DNA of 64,000 nucleotides, taken from Lepeophtheirus salmonis. Its lineage: Eukaryota; Arthropoda; Copepoda; Siphonostomatoida; Caligidae. Below are positions 37,793 to 50,647 of this stretch, piece by piece. Made by a program: the position numbers and the translations under genes. Numbering within the stretch: position 1 is the first letter of the stretch; each line of letters opens with the position of its first letter. The notes under the pieces were generated by a model that saw only the letters and a program-made list of their open reading frames with translations, did no database searches and was not told the origin of the DNA. The stretch is taken from the NCBI RefSeq assembly GCF_016086655.4, contig NC_052135.2:23154363-23218362 (forward strand), written 5' to 3'.

Positions 37793-40700
37793 ATGGAGGC
37801 GAATCATGCCTTTACTGCTGTGGATTTGGATGCAGTACTCGATGAATTTGAATTCCATGAAGGAGAAGCTGAAAGACAATGTGAGACCTCTAAGAAGAAG
37901 GGCAACGGAAATATTTCTCTCAAGGAGTCATCTTCAGGGATCTTTTCCCCAACTGCGGACGAGGAGAACGAGGATCAAATTGATGTTGGAGTCGTTGGAG
38001 GAACTTTCTGGGAATCAAATGCTCATAATGTAAGGGGTTATGACATTAGGATTGGGAGCTGCCCATGGGCCTCTCATTAGAACTCTTAATAGTTTGGATT
38101 TTTTTAAATTGAAGTAAGATTTCCATTTGTTGATTTAGTTATGCGAGAGCCAGTCGCCCGTGGAGTGTGCCTCTTCTCCACCCAAGTATGATGCAGCCTA
38201 TCCATCAGATGAGAACGGAAATGATAGAAAAGAGTCTGACTCGTCTCCTTCCTCCTCATCTTCGGAGGAAGATGAGGAGGAAGGACATGAGAGGGATGAA
38301 GATAATGGACCAGCATGTCCTTCGTCATCAAGTTCCTTAGATGGAAGCCAGCAATGGACTGAGTGTTCTCCTCCGCAGGAAGATGTTCGTGTTCCTGATG
38401 ATAGTGGAGGAGCAAGACCAAAAATGACGAAAGAAGATGCTGAAGAGGTTCCCTTGGATAGTCCTCCTCCCTATAGTGAAATAGATCCTATGAAACAGGA
38501 GGATGAAGGAGAAGAAATTCGAAAATTAAATCGCCCTACTTCCTTGGCTCTTCCTCCTCCTCCTCTGAGTAGTAGTAATCGAACCGATGAAGTGGATTCA
38601 AGAGAGACCTCATCCGTAAATCCTTCTCCTTCAGCAGTCACAGAAGATTCAAGCGTTTCTCCAGCAGCACTTGAAAATCCTGTCATGGGACCTCCAGGAA
38701 GTACTCCTGCTATTCCGAACGTTTCACTTGTACCAGATTTATTACAAGGACTCAGTGAGGAGCAGCTAGTTTTAGGTAAAGTTTCTCCGTGGTGGGTTCC
38801 AGATTCAGATGCACTCACTTGCATGATATGTGATATAAAGTTTACGTTGACGAAACGACGGCATCATTGTCGTGCTTGTGGTAAAGTTTTGTGCAATCAT
38901 TGCTGCTTGGACAGATTCAATCTTGCATACATGGATAATAAGGAAGCTCGTGTTTGCAAACCATGCAAAGGAATACTTGAACGATTAAAACGAACTGAAG
39001 AAATGAACAATAATGAATCAGACGAACAAAATGAACGAGGTCACATAGCTCCAATTAATGTATCAGCGGTTAATTCATCCTTTCTTAGACCTAATCCATC
39101 CAATCCAATGGAATATTGTTCTACTGTTCCACCATTACAACAAGTGGCGGCATCAGGAGGTGCTACAGCTAATCGACCATCTGTCATGGTACCAGTAGGC
39201 GTCTTAAAGAGGTGGGACAATGTCTCATCTCCTGATAGGAGAGTATCAACTGAGTCAAAGCAGGTAATGTTTTCCGATGGAATTCGACCAGGAGGGGATT
39301 TAACAGAACTTGATGGATCTCCTGAACATAGATCTCTCAATCGAATACCTAGGCCGAGTCACAAAAGTAGTTCTCGTCGTGCTGGGCAGTCAGATGTTGC
39401 TCGAAGTATGTTACCTTTAGAGGGAATGCCTTATGTTTCAGGAGTTGGGTTAGCTAACCCTGTTGAATTAGTAGACTCATTCCATAAAGGACAATCGATC
39501 GCTTTTTCAATTAATAGGAATCTCAGGGTTCATGTCAGTCTAAGATTTTGTAAGTACATTTCCAGACTTGTTTTAATACATGCTTGGTAATTATACTTAT
39601 GTGATTATAAATTCATTTCTTACTTTTCAGATACTCCTGCTAATAACCATGTATGGAGCTATCGCACTGAAGGATTAAATTCGGTTGCAAATGATGAAAT
39701 TGTATTTTTACTCATTCAGAAAGACTCCACTGAATCTTTACCTCCTCGTGATATTTTTGATCATATTCAAAAACTCTTTGAACAAGCTCGTAAAGGTATT
39801 TTTTTTAGTTTAAGTAAGTTCTAAGTATCTGTGTTTTACAATATTTTCAGGATCTTCCGTTCATGAAATGAGCCATAGTGTTGTTCTTTCTGGAACTGAT
39901 TTTTTAGATGGATCTGATTACGGAGGGTTCTTATTCATTCGTCGTACTTTTCAATGTTTGCAAGGCCTTGATTTGCCAGATCCTCCATTTTTATTTGCTC
40001 TTTTAATTACAAAAACTGAAGTTCCCTGGGCGAGAGTATTTCCACTACGTTTAATGCTTAGATTAGGGGCTGAATCCCGATACTATCCTAGTCCATTATG
40101 GTCTTATCGAAATAGAAATTCTGTTTATAAGGAATCTGGCAATACCATTATGAAGATTTTGAGTGTGAGTAAAATATTCACAGCACATACTTTGCATCAG
40201 CTATGAAATTCCACTTTTTTCTTCACAGGATTTTAGAAATTTTACATATTCTTTACCTATAATCAAAGGTATGGTTGTCCACGTAGAAGATAAAGTTACT
40301 GCTGTTTTGCTTCCGAAAAATAGGTAACGAATTGAGATATAATTAGGGTTAGGCAGTACTGTGAATATTGGGTCATATTTTCAAAACCAGCTTGCTTGTC
40401 TTTTTTTGGTTGTATTTTAGTCCAATTAAGCCAATTGTGAAGGAAAAAAAAACTGATTTTTTTTTTGCCGGTTTGCACCCTAAAAAACAAACGAGCCATA
40501 ATTCCCCCTAAAAATTCACCGAGTCACTTTGTTCCTCAATAAGAACGGCTGTAAATCTCTTAAAAGCTGTTTGATGACTATTCCTACTAATTACAAACCA
40601 AGGATTCCAAATATAGCATTAGTTTTGTCCTATCTCTTGTAGATTTAGAAATTTTTGAGAAAATGTTCAACCACAACCCATTTTTTCACTAATTAACGGT

Positions 40701-42971
40701 TAGTTTTTGATCTTTTTGCGAAATAATCATCCCCCAGCTTAAAAATGGATTACTTGTATGACTGATGTGAGCTAGTTCTACCTCTAAATATGTTTTTTTG
40801 CAGTTATCTAAGCACAAATTGGAAGTATTACTGGTCATTAGGCTTAGCTCTTGTGAAAATAACATGTGAATCAGCGTTACTATGTTGTATATAATATCTA
40901 ATAATACAAAATAATGTTCATAATACTTGTAGAAAATTGAGTTGATCAAGAACTTTTATTCAACTATTTGAAGTGATGCCTTCTCAACCATAGTATTGAT
41001 GGCATTATGATTTCTTAGGGAAAATGTCATAAATCTGTTGTTTGAAACATCCCATTCACCATCTACATCACAGTCCAGAATAGAAGCTGAGTGCAAATCT
41101 AGAGTGTCTGGTTTTCTAGGATGTTTCCATGTCAAATTGTTACCCTTTTTCACTCTTACAAGATTATCTTTTTGGAATGTGCCATCATGTTCTCACAAGA
41201 AGCAATATACCAAGTGTTGCATTCACCCTCAGTGATAAGAGTAACATAGTACTTTCCAATTTTAATTTCCATATCATCTTCATCTCCAACTTCTGCCACA
41301 TTACATTCAAGAGCTACCTCTACATCACTGTTTGTTGGTAATAGGGCACTAGAATAAGAAGATTCTTGTCCAGCTAAAAGTGTACAAAGGTTGACTAATC
41401 TCTCTTCATGTTAGTTCTTATTTACCTTGAACATAGTTGGATTGTCCAAAACATCAGACTTGTGCGTATCGCAATAGTATGTCAATTCATTTCGTACAAT
41501 CTTCTCTTTCAATTTAGTGAAGCTCCTCAACACTAGTTGCAGGCCACTCCATCCATTGCAAAGCTGGAGTCATTTACTGTGTACTGACTCTTTTTCTTGC
41601 CCATCTCATTCTTTTCAGCAATCCTGATATTAAGAAGCTGCTTCTGTTCATTGTACCATTTGTTTTTTATATCATTTAGTACTTGAACAGCATCATTGAA
41701 AATAATGTGGCGCGATGAAAATTTAGGGGAAATTATGGTTTGTTTGTTTTTTGGAATGCAAACCGCCAAAAAAAAAAAAAAAAAAAAAAATCACATTTGG
41801 CTAAATTGGACTAAAATAGACCCAAAAAAAACAGGCAAGCTGGTTTTGAAAATATGACTTAGTACTGCCTACCCCATATATAATTTGTACCTCATATATG
41901 TAACATCATAATTATAGGTACAAATTGGTTCAAAAAGCACTTCAGAATAGTAATGATCCTGTTCTGGCCTTGGGTGCCAATTTCAGTACTGTAGCTGACT
42001 CTCATTATGTCGCTGTCCAACGAATGGGATCTGAAACTCCTAAAAATCCTACTAGCAGCAGTGATTATGAGACTCAAACCATAAATATTTCCAACAGACC
42101 TCGTAAAGGTACACGACTCATTTCTTTTGGTCAACAGCATTTAAGATAAACCATCTTTCAATTAATTTAGTAACTGGCGCCAGTTTCATTGTTTTTAATG
42201 GAGCATTGAAAAGTTCATCAGGCTTAACAGCTAAATCTAGTATTGTTGAAGATGGCATAATGGTTCAGGTTGGTCAAGATAAAATGATGGAAATTCGTAA
42301 AAAGTTATATGCCATGGAAGACACTGAGGTCGGTTGTGGAGCTATTGGGTCGTCCCAACCTGATGAAATTGTTTCTATTCGGTGGGTCGAGGATGACAGA
42401 ACCATCAATACAGGGTATTTATTAAAAAGGATTAATAAGCTATAAATTATTATTTTTATTATTGTTATTAGTATTAAAAGTCCAATCGACAACTCTCCCA
42501 TGGATGGAATCATATCTGTTCGTATTCATTCTGGTCCTGACTTTCATGGAGATGGTCACTTAATTCGTTGTACAGAAATATTTTTCTTTCCATCAGAGTG
42601 TGGTGAAGATAATGTTGATTCTGCAGATTCGTCTAAAGTAGCAGAGTTTATTGCCAAGTCTGTATGTCAAGCATTAACTCCACATTTAAAAAGCTTACGA
42701 AACAAGAATGACATAGGAGTACTTGGTGTCAGAATAACACTTGATCCTGAGAATGTATTTTTTTTTAAATCTTAATTTTTTTTTGTAGTGTTATTTCTAA
42801 TTATTTGCTTTAAATATTGATTAGGTTGGATATGACGCTGGTGGAAAGGGACAACCCCTTTCGTCGGAATTTATGAACAGTTTGGATAATGAATTAATAC
42901 CCATCATACATAGTCAGTCTATTCCAAGACGAACAAAATTTGAGTTAATTTTTCATATATTGAATACTTGA
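37793..42971 (+). CDS. Sara: SARA/ZFYVE9-type FYVE-domain endosomal protein
   Basis: Complete gene in nine coding exons: 37793-38029, 38139-39549, 39631-39795, 39851-40164, 40229-40323, 41918-42108, 42171-42414, 42472-42754, 42825-42971. Phases match throughout, giving 1028 aa. The ATG at 37793 (context ACAATGG) is preferred to an upstream in-frame ATG at 37778 because MEANH...DLDAVLDEFEFHE aligns with the SARA N-terminus. The FYVE finger is at about 296-358 with all signatures: WVPD, RRHHCRACG, ARVC and eight cysteines. After it, PMEYCSTVPPLQQVAASGG and SVMVPVGVLKRW correspond to the Smad-binding-region neighbourhood of SARA. The conserved C-terminal domain runs from about 530 to the end (LRLGAEYR-type LRLGAESRYYPSPL, VTGASFIVFNGALKSSSG, VGYDAGGKGQPLSSEF). 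SARA proteins bind PI3P on early endosomes and present receptor-regulated Smads to TGF-beta/activin receptors. Intron 5 (40324-41917) carries a transposon; all other introns are short. The paralogue ZFYVE16 is a less likely match. Confidence 0.96.
40345..41877 (-). mobile_element. TIR transposon of unrecognised family in Sara intron 5
   Basis: Left terminus GGGTTAGGCAGTACTG and right terminus, read on minus, GGGGTAGGCAGTACTA. The inverted match continues through TCATATTTTCAAAACCAGCTT and ATTTTAGTCCAATT for about 90 bp. Direct 8-mers ATATAATT flank it (40337-40344 and 41878-41885), suggesting a hAT-like 8-bp target duplication. A 23-A run lies at 41768-41790. On the minus strand a broken coding region spans 41769-40956, with SSRHIIFNDAVQVLNDIKNK, YTVNDSSFAMDGVA, a central EVALECNVAEVGDEDDMEIK part and a C-terminal GNNLTWKHPRKPDTLDLHSA then DGEWDVSNNRFMTFSL. 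I do not recognise a catalytic domain. The element is intronic and removed by splicing. Confidence 0.75.
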
Positions 42972-43802
42972 GCATAAGATACCTAATTTGATGGTCATCG
43001 AATCTCACCTTTTAGGGAAAAATTTCTTGGATAAGAAGAAACATCATTTCACTCACTCTTTTATTCATTTTGTCATCAGAATAGGTTTATTATTCTGATA
43101 TCAACGTTGTTAATTATTATTTTATTACATATTTAGACATTTTCATATCGCTTTTTAAAGAACAACATAACTTGATTATTGAAGAACATACAAACATAAT
43201 ATACATTAAATTAATTATTATATTACAAACTTTCTTTCCTTCTCCCTCTTTCCACTATTTTTTTTTTTTTTCATTATTTATTAGGAAGTCCTTTCTTTCC
43301 TTTCTCACACTCGATGATAAAAGTAAAATTTACTACATTAACTTAAATTAATTATTATTCAACTGAAATCGTGCATTTATATATAGAATAAACGATGCGT
43401 TTTTACTTATTTACTTAGTTTGAATTATATAAGATTGCATATAATACATAGATATACGTCACATACTTGTTAATTTACCTACATATTGTTCCATATTCGA
43501 TATTTATTATTACATTTTGGGAGCTGAATTAGTCAGTTGTCTCTAACAAAGTAAATATAGTCATATTTCATGCGGTAATAAAAATTATAAATCGTGTATG
43601 AGGCTTCATTTTATTGTGGGAACATTGTGTAGACATCACCAATTAATTAGAAACGACCTAAGTTTAACTCAAATAATTATTAATATAATTTTGTAGTTTT
43701 GTTCATACACATATTTGCATGGGACTACAGTATCATTTTATTATTTATACATACAGTCATTTGAGTCATGTTTCAAGATACCATGATAAAATATATATTT
43801 TA
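42972..43802 (+). other. Sara 3' flank
   Basis: AT-rich sequence after the Sara TGA. A candidate AATAAA lies at 43577-43582 and another around 43387; either could end a long 3' untranslated region. No other gene seen. Confidence 0.4.
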
Positions 43803-44119
43803 TGTCAGGCCTTTAGCAAACACATGTAAATCTCCGTATTGGTAAGAAAAACTACTAGATTTTCTCTTTTTTCAGGAAATTATCATTCCGCGAGATCCTG
43901 GGAAACCAATATTTAAATTATGGGATGAGATAGTAAACATCGAGAACTTTTAATAAGAAACGTAGGTTTGATTTCAAAAATATATTTTATTAAGACTGCA
44001 ACGAAACATGGAAATCTCCAAATTGGTAAAAAAAAGCTAGGAAATAAATTTTAAATATAATTTATTCTAGCTTTTCTTACCAATTCGTTGATTTCCATGT
44101 GTTTGCTGAAGGCCTAACA
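43803..44119. mobile_element. TIR element/MITE with nested inverted repeat
   Basis: Left end TGTCAGGCCTTTAGCAAACA and minus-strand right end TGTTAGGCCTTCAGCAAACA are inverted partners; the match runs on through CATG-AAATC and ATTGGTAAGAAAA. A second internal copy of the arm (ACATGGAAATCTCC...TTGGTAAAAAAAAGCTAG at 44006-44040) pairs with the right arm to form a compact hairpin at 44006-44100. About 317 bp, non-coding. Confidence 0.75.
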
Positions 44120-45700
44120 CAAAATAACAAATAATGTGAAATTTAAGTGATTTATATTACATCTTAAAAAGAAAACATAAATTTTAGACTAGTCCCTCTC
44201 CATACATTCGTGAAAGATCCAAAGTGTGTTCAGGTTTCCTACGTTATAATGTGAAGTTATATCTAAATATTCAATAGTTAGTTTTTTGCTTAACCTGAAG
44301 GACTTTGTACTTAATCAAGTAGTTACGTATATATGAAGGGTTTTGAAATTGAAAACAAAAGTTATAACATTTATAATTCTTTATAGTGAGAAAACGTTAA
44401 AAAAATGTGTATAAAACAATTTTTTTTTTTCCATGTGTCTTGATTTTAGGATATGCCTCTGTTGGCCATGTTTTTATTTTCTTAGGGTTGCGCTCTTAGG
44501 TTAACTTGATTGTTTTTTGAGAATTGAAACCTATCTTTGTTAGAATTTTCCTGATATATTGTTGGTTACTGAATAGTTTGACTTTATAAATTCATGCATT
44601 GTTTGATTGTCAAGCTGGTCTGGGGTATGAAGAAACAACACCAAAAACTTACTTATAAATACTTTGTATAGAGCCTCATATCTTAAGTGAATCTTCAATA
44701 TGTAATCATCTTTTCATAGCAAACTACTTTTCTGGGAAATTAATTGCAAGAATTCCCAAGAAAGATTTTTTTCTCCAAAATTTTTAGTAGGTGTAAAAAT
44801 GGGAGAAAACCTCCTAATAGCAACGTTGAATAAATAATATTTATATTGATTGTAATGTTGAGATAAAGATAGAATCTTGAGAATAGTTTTTTCGATATAA
44901 TTTTTTAGAAAAACATAATTTTCCCTTTAGGACATAAAAAGTGAAAATATTTTTCTAGTAAATATATATTTTTAGTAAGGTTTTCTTTGTATTTTAGTTT
45001 TAGTTTACGAACATTTAAGATCACCACTCCCCACTGTTAAAAATAATGTCATTACAAATTAATAGATGCTATAGTTGACTAAAATTGAGTCTGGGATGTT
45101 AGCATGTTAATAGAAATATTTCTGTTAACCTTGAGATATCCTATCTTTGATAACTATACTATTATGATTTGTGAGGAGGAAATACATTAACAATGGACAA
45201 TATTATTTTTTCTTAATATTTAGACCCTTCGGTGCGAGGGAGCATTATAATTTATAATATATGCATTATTATGAACTTTAAAAAAAATCGTGTTATAAAA
45301 TTTAAATAACATACCAACATAATATCCATCAAAAAATTTGTCTAAATGTGTAATCCATTTTTTTATTTTGTCAAAAAATTGCTAAATCAAAATTTGTAGA
45401 TAAAATTGCAAAAAACTTCATGTCAATAATTTTGCAAAAAAAGTAATAAATATAATTTATTGCAAGTGATTTTTTTTTTCAATTATTTTTGTGTTTTTTG
45501 ACATTTCTTATTAAAAAAATTAATTTGACTTTCAGAATATTTTTCCCATGGGGTCTCATAGGCTATCATCAGGGAATCCTTATCGATCTTGAAAACTAAA
45601 TTCCTCTTTGAATATACCCTCCATTGCAAAGTCAAGGAGGTTAAGTTTAGGTGAAGAGGGAGGCCAAAATGTTTTGTCCTAAAAGTGCTCAAAATTTACT
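44120..45700. other. AT-rich sequence, nothing recognised
   Basis: No credible gene. 45340-45470 has recurrent TTTTGTCAAAAAATTGC-like motifs also seen around 49130-49420, perhaps an old repeat. Confidence 0.35.
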
Positions 45701-45940
45701 TTCAACTTTCACCAGTCTACCCTACTCAATATAAAGTAATGATATTGAGTTCATCTTTCAGAATTGATAAATAATAGATGTAGCTTTACATTGGGATGGG
45801 AAATTACTACTTGCTTTGAATAACTGAAAGATGAAATAATAACGTTTGCCCATTGTTATTACATATGGCAATGAAGAAGAAGTTATTAGTTACTCAATAT
45901 CATTACTTGATATAAATAGGATGGATCGGTGAAAGTTGAA
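45701..45940. mobile_element. MITE with about 48-bp TIRs
   Basis: Left TTCAACTTTCACCAGTCTAC and minus-strand right TTCAACTTTCACCGATCCAT begin inverted repeats. These continue to AGTAATGATATTGAGT on the left and its complement ACTCAATATCATTACT on the right (45893 on). Inside, TTCATCTTTCAG and CTGAAAGATGAA form a second inverted pair. Non-coding, 240 bp. Confidence 0.75.
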
Positions 45941-46302
45941 ACACCTTTTACTAAATTACTTGCAGATACTTAAAATTAGACAAACCAAAGTTTTACACAA
46001 CAGAAATACACCTATTTACTAATATTCAAATGAGTTAAAATACATCTATGATAACTACTTTTTGTGTAATCTTTATTTGAAGGTTAATTTATCTGTCCAG
46101 CCTCCCATCAAGTCATCGAATTGATCGGAATTGATTTTTTTATCGTTGTTTAAGATTTTAAGATAAGGGTGATAATTTTGGTAAGAATAGAAAAGCGTGC
46201 GAGGAGAAAAGAAGAATTACTTATGGCATCATTGATTAAATAATATACATCTTCTTCTATCAATCATGAACGTTTTATTATTCAATATTAATATAATATG
46301 AG

Positions 46303-46800
46303 ATGGTGATAGTCGATAGAGAACTGAATAAAATCCCCAAAATGAAAATGGAGGCCCAGGAATTTGGAAAATACTTACCAGATGAGAAACAGATGGTTTG
46401 TCGGATTTGTCGATATAAATGTGCCTTTAGTCCCCTGTCCAGAATTACACGCCACTCATTATCCTCATCTCATAACAAGAGTATGGATATTCATCTATAA
46501 AATCAATTTGACGATGAATACATCAAGTCAGACTTTAACTTTGATCTCACAACGATGCTTATTGCATGTAATATAACCTTATCCATTGCTAATCATCTAC
46601 GTTCAAAAAATTTATGGAGAAATACAAGGGTAAACATATCCCTTCCCGAGGAACCATCATTAAATTAATGGAGGATGTTGGTACTGATGTCATATATAGA
46701 AATACATATAAAAATGTTTTGAGTCATCCACACCAAATGATGATCAAGTTATCAGTAAAAAGTATTTACGAATATCGAAATGGAACTCTGAATTTTGTAC
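46303..46800 (+). pseudogene. CGGBP1-like BED-finger fragment (hAT-related)
   Basis: The frame from 46303 reads MVIVDRELNKIPKMKMEAQE, then VCRICRYKCAFSPLSRITRH and SLSSSHNKS, a BED-like finger with CxxC and HxxxxxH spacing. It stops at 46498-46500. Continuing in shifted frames come SDFNFDLTTMLIACNITLSI and ANHLRSKN, then FMEKYKGKHIPSRGTIIKLM and DVIYRNTYKNVL (46612-46730). This arrangement resembles CGG-repeat-binding protein 1 and related hAT-derived proteins: a BED finger, a helical segment, then an IP...L region. A donor near 46809 and sequence after 46860 could be a further exon, but the frame is broken. Confidence 0.5.
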
Positions 46801-46888
46801 TATCTCACAGTAAGTATTCAATTTTTTTTTAAATCTAACCATAAAATATGATTCTATTTTAGCTAAACATATCAAGAATTATGATACA

Positions 46889-47172
46889 CAACTCAGTAAA
46901 GGGCAAAAACAACTGCTTAAATGGTCACAACAACGGGGGTAGTAGCTTTGGATGGTTTGCAACTAGTTTGTCTGAGACTACTTACTTCGCTTTAAGACTT
47001 GGGTATGATAATTAGGTTTTCCAATATTACATAGTCAATAAATATTACTTTTTATCACTAAAGGCTTAGCTATGGTTGATGGGCTCCAAGAAATGGTGTT
47101 CAGAAAACTCATAAAAGGCAAAAACAACTGTTTAAATGGTCACAACAACGAGGGTAGTTACATTGGGTGTTG
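46889..47172 (+). repeat. direct repeat pair (about 50 bp, 214-bp spacing)
   Basis: GGCAAAAACAACTGCTTAAA followed by TGGTCACAACAACGGGGGTA (from about 46902) recurs as GGCAAAAACAACTGTTTAAA and TGGTCACAACAACGAGGGTA (from about 47117). This may be a small tandem duplication in the remains of the CGGBP1-like element. Confidence 0.7.
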
Positions 47173-49429
47173 CATTATAATTAACAATTGTGTATATCCA
47201 TCATGATAATAGTATGTTGTTATATAAGCATACCTAAATAACGGGGGAAAATCTTTTTGATGCTCTTAATAGGGAGTAATATCGCCGGACATTACTACAT
47301 AATTAGCTTTTGCTCTAAATCTTTACGATTAATTTATTTATAACATTTTTTTATTAATATATTTATTGTCTAATTTTATGATTTTGACATTTACTTTATT
47401 ATTAATAATTAGTTAGATCTCATCGGTAGAGATATATCTATCCTGTGCACAATTGTATATAGCAACTTCCACATGAAGAAGAGGGGTGATTATCTTTTTG
47501 ATTAAACTCCACGTCTCGCTTGTGTATTGCAACCTAAAGTTATGACATATTTAACTGAATTCCGATGTTAAAACAAGAAAAAATTATCTGGATCAATCTA
47601 TTATTTCAATATTCTGTATTTATAATTTATTATTATTAATATTTATTTGATTTTAATTGTTTAATTTTGTATATTTAACTTTAATGTTTAATGGTTTATT
47701 TTTTAGTATGTAGATTATATTTAATTAAAGCCTTCTTTTTTAAACTTTGAGCTTCAAATATATTTCAAATACTCTACTTTGTCGTTTCATTAGCTATTAT
47801 TCTGAGAATAAGGTTCATAATGAATTACAATTTCATGGAGTGTGACGTTTTCAAATCTACTGTAACAGATAAAAAACGTCGAAGTCAATTATACGTAGTA
47901 TATCTTCATTAAACATTTTGCTAATAAATACATTAGTTATACCCTCAAAAATCATAATAAAGCAGGCAGATGATAATCACATCAGTATTTTAAACAATGA
48001 TACCATATGTCTTTTTTTCCCCCCCTCCTCCTTACACGCGTTTTTCTCTACAATATTATCAACTATAGGTATAATGAAGATAGGATTTATTAGATCCCAG
48101 CCTTATTAGTGCACATGCATCAATTGTTTTGTACAATCATAGGAGTCATCATAAACCACGTGGTTATTTTTTTACATAATTTTTACTCCCATATGAACTT
48201 CCTTCTTTTCTTAACCTTCCCCTTAAAACCACGTGTTGAACCACGTATTTTTTATCCCCCCAATTAAAATTAAAAAATAAAATGCAGGGCCCTTTTTTAT
48301 TATTTATGTATATTTCACCATCTTGGCATATTATACAGGTCTACCTAGTTTTAAGTTGACCCCTCCCCCCTAACGAGGATAGATATAGTTTTAGCCCCCC
48401 CCCTAAGTTACCAAGTGGTTTATGAATGGTTTTTTTTATTGGCAATTACTAATTGATAAAGATTCTATGACACATTAGAAAGTGCGTAGAGATTCATCAC
48501 TCCTAAACACATAATAAATTTATATTTATGATTGATCGAAATGGAATGGTAGCATTAATTAATCGTTGGTAATTAATACGTATTTTTACAATCGCCTTGT
48601 GTAAGTAAAAACGGATACAAAATATCCCAACGTGTATGCTCACAACAAATATATGTATAAAGGATAAAAGGACCAACATAATTATAAATATTCAATTCCT
48701 TCCGAACTAAAGCATAAAGAAAGGGGCTCTTCTTATATAATATAGCCTTGACCTCATTTTTTTGTGTTAAAAGTTCCCTCCTACCATCCACGAAAGCACT
48801 CTTGACCCACATTTTTTTAAGTTAGTCCCATCTGTTGAAAACTGTTTTCTTACTGTAAATATATAGATGTTGCATACATACAATATACTCATAATAATAT
48901 ATGAATAATATAAACATTTCCTTCAATTAAATTGTAAAGTGAATCCGCTTTGTTAATTGAAATATATGTATTCTACACTGTCTATAACATAATATTGTGT
49001 ACAAAGTGTTATATATCTCATATTTTCCATTCAATTTGGTAATATCATTGTTAATAAGAAATTGAAATTGTTTCAAACTACAGTTTTGTAACTATAGGGG
49101 AGAGGGCTTAACCCAGTAGTTGGAATTTTTTTGTCAAATTTGCTGAAAATAAATTGTTTTTTGTCTTTTTTTGTTGTTATTACAATTGTGAAATTTGAAA
49201 TTTCGAAGTTTCTGTATTCTAAATTTTGTCACCCCTAAAAAATATTTTTGTCAAATTACTTGCAAGAATTATAACAACCCAATTTTTTTTTCTAAAAAAA
49301 AGTTATTTTTCACTTTGTTTAATTTTTTTATTTGTCAAATTTGGCATTTATAGATAAACATTCTGTCAAAATTGTCAAAGATTTGTCAAAAATGATATGA
49401 TATTTGTAACAATGTTCACAATTTTGTAA
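47173..49429. other. intergenic, nothing recognised
   Basis: AT-rich with C-rich runs at 48017-48026, 48361-48370 and 48396-48404. Small open frames at 47918-48109 and 48812-48573 have no recognisable features. Confidence 0.35.
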
Positions 49430-49660
49430 CACACATGACGTCATCAACAAATCATCTGTAGAATCGTTCTAGACAGAATTTTGAATGCGAACCGATCAAA
49501 ACAAAATTTTAAATCAGATCGATCCAGACAGACCGAATCTAGTACGAATTTTTCTTTCAGATCGATTCAGACCAAACTTCTTTAAATGACCTAACTAGTT
49601 CGGTCTACTAAAAATCATAATGATCTATGATTTTTTGAACGAAATTCAACAGTGATAAGT
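49430..49660. repeat. dispersed repeat R1, copy 3
   Basis: ACACATGACGTCATCAACAA, CTAGACAGAATTTTGAATG, GATCGATTCAGACCAAACTT and TAGTTCGGTCTACTAAAA align with the right two-thirds of copy 2. Confidence 0.7.
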
Positions 49661-50647
49661 ATTCATGTTATCATTTTCTAATACATTAATGTTGATGTAG
49701 GGATCGGAATTAAGCAGGGCTTCTGACTAGCAGATATTTTTTTTATCGAGGTAATTTGTTTTGTTATTTTTTCAAGATAAATTTTGAATGACTTTTTTTT
49801 TCTTTTTATTAGAAAATTTGACTCTTTTTGATAATCTTTTTACAATTTTACAAATTCTTTTTCAAAAAAAAAAAGTTTATTTTTTTATATGTAATGCTTA
49901 TAATATTTATTTTACACAATTTCATATTGTATTAAAAAAATTGACAATATTAACTTAAATTTTTGACATTTATTATGCAAATGTATTTCAAACTTTGAAC
50001 CAACAAAATTGGAACGTTTCTTCCTATAAAAGAAAAAGAAAAAAATGAAAAATTTATTAAAGATTTGAAAAGAACTCTGTCTTTACATAAAATATTTTTA
50101 AATTTGCTAACAAAATTTTTGTCAAAGCCTCTCTCACTCCTGTAGACGCGGCCATGATACTTTTGTAAGCTACACATGACTACTTCTAGGGTTATTATAC
50201 TTTGATTTCCAAAAAAGAGGATGTTTAAAGAATTGCAACTATTATTGAATTTTCTTTTTTTAGAAACGGTTATTTTGTTAAGTTTTTGAATATTGTTTTT
50301 TTTATTTATTTACAAAACATATTTTGGATTTTTGTCTGTCCTTAATTTAAAATATTTTTTCTATTATTGAAATGTACATTTTTCTTTCATAATACTATGT
50401 ATTTTTTGAATTTCTAAAAAAGTATTTAGACATCAACTAAAAAAAAGACAAGCCCTGGGAGAAGGGGACAACTGATTACCCTACACTTAACCCTTGACAA
50501 ACAATCTACTCTAGAACGACATTTGTGAACCAAATGACGTGGAATAAACAAAATAAATTTTTGTTCGCGCATATCTATAAGCTTAAGGGGGAAATACACA
50601 TTTTAAAGAAACATAAAAAAAACTAAGATAATAATATATACAATGTA
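49661..50647. other. AT-rich sequence, nothing recognised
   Basis: T-rich runs dominate. The minus-strand open frame at 50177-49950 has no supporting feature. Confidence 0.35.

Noticed and set aside
38104..39340. Minus-strand open frames opposite Sara exon 2
   Set aside because: Shadows of the GC-richer, long Sara exon; they have no conserved pattern.
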